A stretch of 64,000 nt of DNA from assembly GCF_004194535.1 (NCBI RefSeq), contig NZ_CP025781.1, positions 3,472,001-3,536,000 of the forward strand, read 5' to 3'. Below are positions 52,909-63,117 of this stretch, piece after piece. Made by a program: the position numbers and the translations under genes. This DNA is from Iodobacter fluviatilis (GTDB taxonomy: Bacteria > Pseudomonadota > Gammaproteobacteria > Burkholderiales > Chitinibacteraceae). The notes below the pieces were generated by a model. That model was not told where the DNA came from. It did no database searches and saw only the letters and a program-made list of their open reading frames with translations. The first letter of the stretch is position 1; each line of letters opens with the position of its first letter.

Positions 52909-55900
52909 GGGGGGAGTACAGTTACTGTGACTTGCTGTTGATTCAAATAGTCTTCAAAATCATGAGTATCTAATATTATCTCCTCGGTGATGAGTACCAA
53001 AGTACTGCCGCTTAATAACGTAATAAATATTTCAAAAATTGAAGCATCGAATGAACAATTGGCAAACTGTAAAAAGCGATCATTCGCGGTGAGGTTAAGA
53101 TAAACTTTAAAATGCTGTGCAAGATTCACGACCCCTAGGTGATGCCCTAACGTACCCTTAGGTTTCCCCGTCGAACCAGAAGTATAGATAATATAGGCTA
53201 AGTCATTAGTGGCGGGAATTAGCGGGAGGTTGTTACTATCAAAATTGATAATCTGGGGAGCATCGGCGTTTATCCAACAAATATCCTTAAAAATGTGACT
53301 TAAATTGTCATCTTCCTTGTTAGTGTTGCTCAACACAAAACTAATACCGCTATCAGCAATAATGTATTCCTTTCGTGCTTGGGGATAACTTATTTCTAGT
53401 GGTAAATAAATGGCCCCTAATTTTAAAATAGCTAATGCACTGGTGATCATTAAGGGAGACCTTGGCATATGACAGCCAATGACATCACCTGGTTTGACGC
53501 CTAATGTTTGCATATATCTAGCAAGCTGGTTAGCTTGACGGTTAAGGCTTTCATAACTTATTTTTTGTTCGAAAAAAGACAGTGCAATAGTGCTTGGGGC
53601 TATTTTTGCTTGATTTTCAAAACAACCGACGATATTAGGCTCATTGATCGGGCTATCATTTGGACGCAAATCATCAATGAGTTGCAGTTGCTCAGCAGCG
53701 GTTAATAGTGAAATATTAGCCAGTTTGATATCTGGCTGTGCTAAAACCATCCTGACAATAGTGGTAAAGTGCTGGCCTAAGCGAGAGACAGTTGCTGACG
53801 TAAATAGCTCTTCGTCATAAATAATATTACAGTGTAAAAGACCCTCTGATTCTATCCATTTAAAGGTTAAATCATACCAGGGCGTATGTTGTAGAGTTGG
53901 CAGTTCGGACAAGATGAGTTGTTTATTTTTTTGCTTAATTTGTTCAAAATTTTGTAGCATGAATATAGTATCGAATAGTGGAGCTCGGCTCATATCCCTT
54001 GGAAGATCCAAAGCGTTAACTAAATCTTCTAGTCCATAGGATTGATGGTCGAGTGCATCATTGATATTGTTTGTAGTCTGTCTTAAAAATTCATTAAAGC
54101 TCAGTTTGTCATCACATTGACTCCTCAAAGGTAATGTATTGACAAACATACCCATTAACGGATTCAAATCCGGATGATCTCGCCCAGCAGTGGGGAAGCC
54201 GACGACAATATCTTGCTCATTGGTATATTTAGCTAGTAGAACTTGATATATCGACATTAACAGTGAGAATAAACTGCTATTTTGATTAATACTCAATCGC
54301 TTAAGTTGCTTGGTCATGCCGCTGTCGATAGTGAAGTCTAATTGAGCACCACGAAAATGTTTTTGCTGTGGGCGGGGGAAATCAGTCGGCAGTTCCAGTA
54401 TCGGAGTGGAATGTGCAAATAGGTTTAACCAATAGTTTTTTTGAGCTATTTGTTTTTCCTGTTGTTGCTCCAATGTTTGCCAGTGACAAAAATCCTGGTA
54501 TTGGATCGCCAGAGGTGCAGGCTTATATTCTCCTCCAGTTGCTAGTATTTGATAGGCTGACATGAGTTCCTGACCAAAGAGTCCCATAGACCAAGCATCA
54601 AAAATCAGATGGTGGAAGCAAAAATAGAAATAATGATTTTGCTTATCTAGCATAAAGAGCTTTAAGCGAAATAATGGCGCTTCAGCCAAGTTAAAAGCCT
54701 GCTGACTGTCGTTGAGCATTATTGTTCTAGCCTGCTTTGCTGCGTCGGGACAAGTAGATAAGTCAATAATGTCGAGTGGGTAATGAAAATCTCCCTTAAT
54801 GCGCTGTCTAGGGATGCCATTTTCTTCTTCATCAATGACGACACGTAAATTATCGTGGCGACTGATTAAAGCATCAATGGCTTGATTAAATGCCTGGCGA
54901 TTTAAATCACCTGTTAATTGGCAGGCACCGGGAATCGTAAAATGCCCAGGCTGATCCGCTAGTGTCTCACTGAGCCAGAGACTTTGTTGCTGCCTGCTCA
55001 GGGGGTAATAGTGTTGTTTGGGCGCCAATGTGATGGCTTGATAATCTACACCGGTTAATACTGGAAGCTTATCAATATGATCGGCAAGCGCTGAAATTGT
55101 GTCATGCTGGTAAAAATCCTGAATAGAGATCTCGATATTTAGTTGACGATACATTTCACCCAGTACTTTCATGACAGTTAATGAAGTGCCCCCTAAATCA
55201 AAGAAATGATGAGACTTACTGAGGCTAGCCGCCCCAAGGCTGGTGCGCCAAATCTCACTGAGTATTAACTCGGTAGGGCTTAGGTCTTGTTCTTCTTTAA
55301 TGTTAAAGTCATTGAAATACGTTGCTGGATTGGGTAGTGCTTTTTTATCGACTTTGCCGTTGAGCATTAAAGGGAAGCTGTTTAATTTTATCATCATGTT
55401 AGGAATGAGATTGGCACTGAGTTTGTCAGCGAGTAAGCTTTTGATCTCAGTGATAGAAATATCTTGATGGCAAGTGTAGTAGCATACTAGTTTGCTAGAT
55501 TGATCTTCATCTTTGTAGAGATTAATAAAACACTGATCGATTTCGGGTAAGTTATGGATGTGACCTTCAATGTCATTAAGCTCAACACGTATCCCGTTGA
55601 GTTTAACCTGGCGATCGAGGCGGCCGAGGACTTCGACGCTGTGATTTTCTAGGTATCTGCCTAAATCACCCGTTTTATAAATAATATCTTCATTATCTGG
55701 GTTGAGTGGATTTTGAATAAAGCTTAAATCTGTCAATGGTTGATCATTAAGGTAACCTTTGCTGCGAAAAGGGGTTTTAATATAAATCTCACCGATATCA
55801 CCTACTCTACATAAGGTATTATTGGCGATGATCAACACTGCTGTATTAGCAATAGGGTTCCCGATGGGGATCATTTGGTTTGCTTGTTCAACTGGGCCTT

Positions 55901-56918
55901 TAAGGCGATAGAACAATTTAGCTAAGGTCGTTTCGGAAGGACCATAAAGATTGACTAATTCGATATCGTTGCCAACCAATGTTATCCAGCGGTTAGCATC
56001 TCGACCAAATAGAGGCTCGCCTGCTAGCAATATATGCTTTAAATGGCTTAATTTTTGTTTATTGTATTCCTGAGTATTGTTATCAGCTTCAAGCTCTGTC
56101 ATTAACAAGCGAAAAATAGAAGGAACGCAATGGATTAAATTGATATGGCTATTACTAATCCACAGCAACAGGCGTCTGGCATCAAATTGCACTTCAGGCT
56201 CAGGAATGCAGCAAACCCCACCGCTGAGCAGTGGCACAAAAATATCTCGTAAGCTGACATCAAACGTAATGGGAGCTAGTTGAGCAATCCGTAGGTGGCT
56301 CGATAACGCAAACTCTTTCATTTCCCAATGAATAAAGTGACTGAGGCTTTTATGGCAACCGACGATGGCCTTGGGATCTCCTGTGGTACCAGAGGTAAAC
56401 ATAATATAGTTACTGTCCTCAGGGGTCGCAGACATTCGTGGATCAGTATCTGGGTATGGTTTGTGTAGTAATGCGCCTGAGTCTAGGTGAGTCAATTCAA
56501 GTTCACCGGTATTACCGTAGTTAAATATCTTGATGGTTATGTGTTGCAAATCCAGTGCGGCGAGTGTTTTCTTCAGCGAAAGCGCCAACTCCTTAGTGGT
56601 CATTATTAGGCTAGGTTGTGCCTTGCGTAAAATATCACCAAGGCGTGCATCAGGCTGCTCTTGGGATAAGGGTAAAAAGGCTTGATCGCTTTTGAGAACA
56701 GCTAATACCCCTAAAATGTATTCAATACTTTTGGGTAAGAACAAGCCAACGGGTTTGCCTATTTGATGGGTAGTATCACTAATGTGATAAGCTAGATTAT
56801 TGGCATAAGTGTTGAGTTGTTGATAACTTATCTGGCGCTGACTTTCAGCAATGGCGGTTTCATTTGGAAATAAACTTGCCGTTTCAGCGAATTTTTTGTG
56901 AACAAAATACTTAGTCAT
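52890..56918 (-). CDS. NRPS N-terminal part: A-PCP-C-A (broken by frameshift)
   Basis: 1342 codons. A1 occupies about residues 10-510 (YIMFTSGTTGDPKAIVGCHK, LYGPSETTLAKLF, YKTGDLGRYL, NGKVDKKAL). PCP1 (HHFFDLGGTSLTVMKVL) is at about 575. An LCL-like C domain spans about 630-1060 (FCFHHLIFDAWSMGLFGQEL; the HHxxxDG glycine is replaced by Ala). A2 starts at about 1085 (YIIYTSGSTGKPKGTLGHHL) and is cut at VTVTVLPP. By-eye alignment to GrsA gives A1 pocket residues D-V-R-H-L-A-L-L-A, which I cannot assign. A2, joined across the frameshift, gives D-A-F-V-L-A-A-V-C, close to aromatic (Phe/Tyr) codes. The frame should continue into the next minus-strand segment (49546-52908). The protein starts with A and so must accept the C domain at the end of the upstream synthetase. 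Confidence 0.88.
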   Translation of the reverse strand: MTKYFVHKKFAETASLFPNETAIAESQRQISYQQLNTYANNLAYHISDTTHQIGKPVGLFLPKSIEYILGVLAVLKSDQAFLPLSQEQPDARLGDILRKAQPSLIMTTKELALSLKKTLAALDLQHITIKIFNYGNTGELELTHLDSGALLHKPYPDTDPRMSATPEDSNYIMFTSGTTGDPKAIVGCHKSLSHFIHWEMKEFALSSHLRIAQLAPITFDVSLRDIFVPLLSGGVCCIPEPEVQFDARRLLLWISNSHINLIHCVPSIFRLLMTELEADNNTQEYNKQKLSHLKHILLAGEPLFGRDANRWITLVGNDIELVNLYGPSETTLAKLFYRLKGPVEQANQMIPIGNPIANTAVLIIANNTLCRVGDIGEIYIKTPFRSKGYLNDQPLTDLSFIQNPLNPDNEDIIYKTGDLGRYLENHSVEVLGRLDRQVKLNGIRVELNDIEGHIHNLPEIDQCFINLYKDEDQSSKLVCYYTCHQDISITEIKSLLADKLSANLIPNMMIKLNSFPLMLNGKVDKKALPNPATYFNDFNIKEEQDLSPTELILSEIWRTSLGAASLSKSHHFFDLGGTSLTVMKVLGEMYRQLNIEISIQDFYQHDTISALADHIDKLPVLTGVDYQAITLAPKQHYYPLSRQQQSLWLSETLADQPGHFTIPGACQLTGDLNRQAFNQAIDALISRHDNLRVVIDEEENGIPRQRIKGDFHYPLDIIDLSTCPDAAKQARTIMLNDSQQAFNLAEAPLFRLKLFMLDKQNHYFYFCFHHLIFDAWSMGLFGQELMSAYQILATGGEYKPAPLAIQYQDFCHWQTLEQQQEKQIAQKNYWLNLFAHSTPILELPTDFPRPQQKHFRGAQLDFTIDSGMTKQLKRLSINQNSSLFSLLMSIYQVLLAKYTNEQDIVVGFPTAGRDHPDLNPLMGMFVNTLPLRSQCDDKLSFNEFLRQTTNNINDALDHQSYGLEDLVNALDLPRDMSRAPLFDTIFMLQNFEQIKQKNKQLILSELPTLQHTPWYDLTFKWIESEGLLHCNIIYDEELFTSATVSRLGQHFTTIVRMVLAQPDIKLANISLLTAAEQLQLIDDLRPNDSPINEPNIVGCFENQAKIAPSTIALSFFEQKISYESLNRQANQLARYMQTLGVKPGDVIGCHMPRSPLMITSALAILKLGAIYLPLEISYPQARKEYIIADSGISFVLSNTNKEDDNLSHIFKDICWINADAPQIINFDSNNLPLIPATNDLAYIIYTSGSTGKPKGTLGHHLGVVNLAQHFKVYLNLTANDRFLQFANCSFDASIFEIFITLLSGSTLVLITEEIILDTHDFEDYLNQQQVTVTVLPPLMSDN

Positions 56919-56974
56919 GATTACCTACCTGAAATAAAAATATGATGGACTGAAAATATTGGCCACTACACTGC

Positions 56975-58840
56975 TTATGACTCAACAAACTCGCGAAGTA
57001 AGATACCTGTGGTAATAACCACCATTAAAAAGTCAGTTTCGAAAGTTTGATTGATGTCATGCCCCCCCCTGAGGGCACTATTAGTCAGTCTTTCTACGGT
57101 ATCGGGATTAAAAATCCCTTGGCGAGTAATGGTGGCTCTACTGAGCATGTCCATAATCCATTCGGGTTTATTTTGCAGAAGAAAAGGGCTACCAGGGGCC
57201 ACAAAAGAAAATTTCTTGCGTCGTATAATGGATTCTGGCACCGTTTTGGTTGCGAGTTGTTTGAGCAGGTATTTTTCATTGCCGTTTTTTAGCATCAACT
57301 CTGGTGGTATCGTGCGTACAAAATTAATTAAATCAATATCAAGAAATGGATATCTGGCTTCCACCGAATTAGCAAATGTGACTCTGTCGCCATGATCGGC
57401 TAATAAGTGATCGGCGATACGTAGTTTAAAATCAACATAAGAGCGCTGATGAGTGGGATGACGATTGGCTATCCGTGCAGGGTTAATTATGGGCTGGGAA
57501 GTACAGTGTTGCCCAAGCAAAGCGGCGTTGGTATCAGCCGAATAAAGTGAGCTCTTGAGAGTATGAAACTCGTGATAGTCCTTTTCGTAGAAAAAGTTTT
57601 CATCTCCCCATAGCGTTTTTCTGGCTTGTTGTTCCAGCATAAACTCAAGGTCAAAGGATTCTTCTTGTCCGCGTGATTGCTGGGCCAGACGATAACCCAC
57701 ATATCCCGCAAACAGTTCGTCAGCACCTTCACCAGTTAATACTGCTTTTATTCCTTGTTGTTGAACCATCTGTGATAACGCTAGCGAGCAGGTATTATAG
57801 GACTCTTTTAAGGGGGATTCGGCTGCGATAACAGCCTGAGTCAAGCGTTGGTTAATTTGCTCATAATCAAAAATCTGTTCATGATGGTTTGAATGTATTT
57901 GGTTAACCACTTGTTGTTGATATTGGCGTTCGTCAATATCCGCACGGCCAAAACCAATGGCGAATGAGTTGAATACTTGCTGGGGGTCCATATCGTGGGC
58001 CAGTGTGGCGATAAGTGATGAGTCTAGGCCACCACTCAAATAAAAACCCACAGGAACATCAGCATGCAAACGTGTTTTTATTGCCTGACGTAGTAAATAA
58101 TCTAGTTTTTCAACGTAATATGCATCTGTGTGAGGTTGGATATTAGGGTTATGCTCAGGGTAATCAAGATCCCAATATTGCTCAATCTGCATACCTTGCT
58201 TATCTACTGTCATGACATGACCGGGCGGCAAGCATTTAACGTCATTAAAAATGGTTCTTGGGCTAACCATACCTGGAAAGGTGACAATTTGATCTAGGCT
58301 GATTAAATCAATGCTACGACTGACGTCAACACTGTTTAAAAGGGTTTTTATTTCAGAACCAAATAACAATGTATTATCTTTATAATGATAATAAAGTGGA
58401 GCAATACCAACATGATCTCTGGCCAGGATAAGTTTTTGCTGCTTAACGTCGTGTAAAGCAATAGCAAACTGGCCGTTAAGTCTGTTAAGAAAATTAATGC
58501 CATATTCTTCATATAAGTGCGGTATCACCTCGCAATCCATTTGCGAGCGAAAGCGATGCCCGCGTTTAATTAAATCATTTCTAAGTTCCTGATAATTAAA
58601 AATCTCACCATTGACGACACAAGCAATACTTTCATCCTCGTTAAAAATAGGTTGGTTACCCAGCTTCAAATCAAGAAAAGACAAACGTCTGAAACCAAAG
58701 CAGGCTTGCTCGCTGGCATACAACCCCAGATCGTCAGGTCCTCTATGAACAATGCTTTGAGTCATTCTTTTTAATAGTTCAATATCAGCATGTTGGCCGG
58801 CTTGAACATCTTGCATAAAAATCCCTGTAATCCCGCACAT
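56975..58840 (-). CDS. asparagine synthase (glutamine-hydrolysing) family amidotransferase
   Basis: A 621 aa protein. The class II glutaminase domain starts at the essential Cys2 (MCGITGIF) with SIVHRGPDDLGLY and CVVNGEIFNYQELR. The synthetase domain carries the ATP pyrophosphatase loop VGFYLSGGLDSSLIATLAHD and TGEGADELFAGYVGYR. It has the full length of AsnB-type enzymes. It lies between the two peptide synthetase genes on the same strand (9 bases from the upstream gene, 56 from the downstream one). It may supply asparagine, or amidate an Asp side chain while the peptide is bound or after release; the upstream A domain looks Asp-specific. Confidence 0.88.
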   Translation of the reverse strand: MCGITGIFMQDVQAGQHADIELLKRMTQSIVHRGPDDLGLYASEQACFGFRRLSFLDLKLGNQPIFNEDESIACVVNGEIFNYQELRNDLIKRGHRFRSQMDCEVIPHLYEEYGINFLNRLNGQFAIALHDVKQQKLILARDHVGIAPLYYHYKDNTLLFGSEIKTLLNSVDVSRSIDLISLDQIVTFPGMVSPRTIFNDVKCLPPGHVMTVDKQGMQIEQYWDLDYPEHNPNIQPHTDAYYVEKLDYLLRQAIKTRLHADVPVGFYLSGGLDSSLIATLAHDMDPQQVFNSFAIGFGRADIDERQYQQQVVNQIHSNHHEQIFDYEQINQRLTQAVIAAESPLKESYNTCSLALSQMVQQQGIKAVLTGEGADELFAGYVGYRLAQQSRGQEESFDLEFMLEQQARKTLWGDENFFYEKDYHEFHTLKSSLYSADTNAALLGQHCTSQPIINPARIANRHPTHQRSYVDFKLRIADHLLADHGDRVTFANSVEARYPFLDIDLINFVRTIPPELMLKNGNEKYLLKQLATKTVPESIIRRKKFSFVAPGSPFLLQNKPEWIMDMLSRATITRQGIFNPDTVERLTNSALRGGHDINQTFETDFLMVVITTGILLREFVES

Positions 58841-58849
58841 ATTTCTTCC

Positions 58850-61800
58850 TTAAAATTCTTCGTCTATGGCGAGAGCGGCATCTAAAAATTCAGCTTGGGC
58901 TTGTTGTTCTCTTGTACTGAGCAAGCTTTGTTTTAATTCTCTGAGTGTGCGTTGAGGCTGTTCCAGTATTTGTGAAATTAACTGGATCAACTGATCCTTC
59001 ATGGTCGTGATGCCAGCTTCATCTAGCAGCTGATTGTTATATTCGATCACCAGTTCGAGGGCGTCACCCTTGACCAGCATAATATTCAGATCTGCTCGGC
59101 TAGTGGTGGCCGTTTCGAGGATCTTGTTAAAGCGCAATCCATCTAATTGGTAATGTGAGTAACTTTCATATTCCATCACATTTAGGATGATGCGATAAAA
59201 ATCGCCAATCGTTCCTTCTATTAGATCAAGCTCTTCTAGTACTTGCTCAACGGGATAGAGCTGGTGTTGCATTATGTTGTGCAATTGAGTCTTTGTGTTA
59301 TTAAGCAAGTCAGCGAAACTGAGCTCGGGGGTTAGCGCTTGTCTCAATAAAAAGGTGTTTAAGTAAAATCCGACTTGTGACTGTAACTGTGGCAATTGGC
59401 GATCTGCGATGGGTGTGGCATAAATAATCTCATCAGTGGCACAATAATGACTGAGTAGTACACTGGTTACCGAAGCAAAGAAGGTGTAGAGACTGATACT
59501 ATTATGTCGGCAGTAGTCTTGCATTGCACTGGCTAGAGCTTCATCTAGGATGCTCCGGTACCAATGTCCGCTATACCGTTCAGTGTTGCTGGCATTAGGT
59601 AATAACATGGGGCGATTGACCCCTGCCAGTTGTGTTTGCCAGAAGGCTTTATCGTTCAGTGCTTGAGCTGTGTTAAGCACCTTGTTGTGCCAAGCTGCAT
59701 AATCTTTATATTGAATGACTAAAGGCTGAAGAGTCGGTGCTTGTTGCCGGCGATAGCAAGTATAGAGTTCGGATAATTCTTTTAAAATAATGCTGTTTGA
59801 CCAGCCATCACAAATAATATGATGGGCATTAAACATTAATACTTGGGCTGGTTTTTCAGTGCTTAGTTTAACTACAGTGATCTGAAATAGAGCATCGGTT
59901 TCTAAGTTAAAATGATGTTGTGCTAACTCCAAATACAGTTGGTTAAGTGCAGGGGAGTTAATGGTGATTGCTGCGGGTTCGAGCAAGGTTAATGGCAGTT
60001 CGATAGCTGAATGTATGTGTTGTTTAGGTTCACCTTGGGTAAAAATAAAATTAGTACGTAACGATTCATGTCGACAGATCAACTGAGAAAAGGCTTGTTT
60101 GAAGGATGGGATGCAGAGTTCACCTTCAAGTAAAAATGCGGCATGGACATTATAGGCAACACTTTGTTCTTTGACCTGAGAGACTAACCACAACCTTTTT
60201 TGTGCACTCGATAAGGCATAGAACGCTTGCGGCTTTATGGGTGAAATCTCAATCAATGATTGCTCATTGGTCGTCAGCCATAAATCGAGGGCGGCGATAT
60301 TTGGGTGTGCAAATATTTCATTGATGGATACTGGAGTTGAAAACTTCTGTGATAGCGCAGCACTAATGAGCATGGCTTTGAGGCTATGCCCCCCGAGCGC
60401 AAAGAAGTCATCGGTTAAGCCCATCGATGGTATTTGTAAATGTTGTTGCCAAACATCAAAAATGACTTGCTGAGATGCGGATAATTTATCTGTTGTAGTC
60501 GTGATGCTGATGGGTGTTTTCTCGTGGCTGTTAAGCAGTTTGTTTATGTCGAGTTTACCGTTGGCATTCGTTGGAAAATGCACGACTTCAAGATAATGGC
60601 TGGGACATGTATAGGCGGGTAAATGCTCGGACATGAACTTTCTGAGATCTGTCACTGTCACAGGTTCACTGCTTTGGTAGTAGGCAACTAATTCATTACC
60701 ACTCTTATTTTGTTTGTTGATCACTGCCGCGCGTTGTACTTTGGGGTGTTGCTCAAGTACATTGATGACCTCTCCAAGCTCTACCCTGTATCCCCTGATT
60801 TTTACCTGATCATCAAAGCGGCCATGAATGTGTACCTCATGATTAATAATAACGCCGCAATCCCCTGTTTTATAGACACGTTTGTCTGGTGAGAGGGGCA
60901 GAGTGATAAATTTAGCTTGCTCAAGAACATCATGGTTTAAGTAACCCTGAGCTAGGCAATCTCCTTCAATACAAATTTCACCATGTTCACCATCGGCTAC
61001 CACAGTATTGTTGTGATCGAGTATATAAACCTTACAGTTAGCTATGGGCTGACCAATACTCATGTTGTGACGGTATTGCTCAAACGTTGCGGCATTAAAC
61101 TCACGTGTGATACAACCGATAGTGGCTTCTGTCGGACCATAATGATTAACAAACACGGTTTCTTTGAAGCATTGCAAGTAATTGGCGACATCATCAGCTC
61201 TGAGCTTTTCACCGCCGAGTATCATTAATCGAAGTGTTAACCCTAGTGCGGGGGTGAAGTCATGGTGATTGACCAAGACTTGAAACAATGAAGGGGTCAT
61301 TTTGATAAAAGTCAGGTGTTGCTGCGCAATATAATGCAGTACGAAGCGAATATCCTGCCGAGCCCCCTTATCGAGTAGATGCAAAGAGGCGCCAGACAGT
61401 AAGCAACCCCACATAGAGGTATAGCCTAAGTCAAAAGCATATGAAGACAGTAAAACACTACTATCCATATGGTTTATGGCGTATTTTCCAGTAAGCCAGC
61501 GACAATAGTTCATCAGTGAGCTATGCCTTATTTTAACGCCCTTGGGTCGGCCAGTGGTACCTGAGGTATAAATAATATAGGCCAACGTATCAGCTGTTAT
61601 TGCCGTTACAAGTGGCTGCTGACTGAATACGGCGTAATCTACTCGGTTTAGATCGCAGCGTGAATAAAAGTCTTGCTGATAGATATGGGATTCAGTGAGT
61701 AGCACTTTAGCCGCGCTATCTTTAATGATGTAATTAACCTTTTCCCTTGGAGCATCAGGATCAATGGGGATATAACAGCAACCGAGTTTTAATACCGCAA

Positions 61801-63117
61801 TTAACGCTGAGATCAGAAAATCACCTGACTCAACTTGAACGGCAATGCGCTCTTTGGGGCAAATATTATATTGCTCTTTAAGCATATGGGCCAATTGGTT
61901 GCTTTTCTGGTCTAGCTGCTTATAGCTGATTGTCTTATCTTGATATTTTACCGCAACATGGTTGGGGTAAAGTTTTGCTACAGCATTGAAACGCTCAATT
62001 AAGTGAGCGCTTTCAGACCAATCAAGCTGCTGTTCAGCTTCGAGTTCAGCAGGAATATCTACGGGGATTGGCAGAATATGCTCAAGTTTTTGCTTGGGTG
62101 ATTGTAATACGTTGTCCAGTAACAACAGGGTTAAGTCTCCCCAACTGGCAATGGTCGCTAAATTAAACAGATTTTGATTGTAATGAAAATTAATACTCAG
62201 TTGTTGTTGCTGTACGATAACCTCAAAGGAAAAGTCATAAACACTCCCTTTTTGAGCTAATGTTTGTGGGATAAATTCAAGCTCAGGGATGGCCAGCACT
62301 CGATCGTCTGCTTGTTCAAACACAAAACTGACATCAAATAATGGATTACGGCTTCTATCACGGCGCATGCCTGATTGTTCAAAGTGTTGTGCAACTAGCT
62401 GATCAAAAGGATATTCTTGATGGGCATACACTCCTAGACAATTTTCTTTGACACTGTGTACTAAATCTTCAAAGGTATGGTGGTTGTCGAGGTGATGTTT
62501 GTACACCACGGTATTGGTCAGCATACCCACTATGTGATTAAAGCCTTTGGGTTGACGCAATGCTACCGGAGCACCAATGATAGTTTCATTATTGCCCGTA
62601 AGTCTGCTGATCAGTAGGTGGCAACCGCTCAGCAGTAACATATATAGAGACACATTTAATTGTTTAGCCAGCGCGGTTAATTGCGCCGTTTTTGCTGGTG
62701 ATAAAGAAAATGAGTGGGTATGACCGTTGAAGGTTTGCTGTGTGGGTCGTTGATGATCCAGTGGTAACTGTGTGGTCTGTTGATAATTGGCAAAGTTATT
62801 TTGCCAATACTGTCGGTCTAACTGGAATTTAGTTGAGGTCAAGTAGTCCGTTTCCCAGTTGACAAAATCTTCAAACTGACTTGGAGACGCTAGCGTCTTA
62901 TCGCCATTGTTGCTGTAAGCACTGATAAACTCTTGAAATAGAATGTTAGCGGAATAACCATCGGCAGCAATGTGGTGGATATCCAGCATAAAGACATGTT
63001 CATTGGGCGCTAGGTTGACTAGTTTAGCCCTTAGCATGGCGTCATTTTTTAGATCAAAAGGCCTGAAAAAATTGGCACTAGACTGAGCTAAGGTTTCTGC
63101 TGTTGCCTGTTCAAGGT
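58850..63117 (-). CDS. NRPS: C-A(Asp)-PCP-C, continuation of aminotransferase protein
   Basis: In-frame from the C7 run at 63118-63124; the first ATG is at 63037. Residues are given from that ATG. Order: rest of a C domain (FMLDIHHIAADGYSANILFQ), A domain at about 335-835 (YIIYTSGTTGRPKGVKIRHS, VYKTGDCGVI, KIRGYRVELGEV), PCP (FFALGGHSLKAMLI), and a complete C-terminal C domain (VLMFNAHHIICDGWSNSIIL) with a short acidic tail. By-eye pocket residues of A are D-L-T-K-I-G-H-I-G, nearly identical to the established Asp code DLTKVGHIGK. The protein thus ends in a C domain that hands to the A domain opening the next synthetase, as in the iturin-type MycA/MycB junction. Confidence 0.87.
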
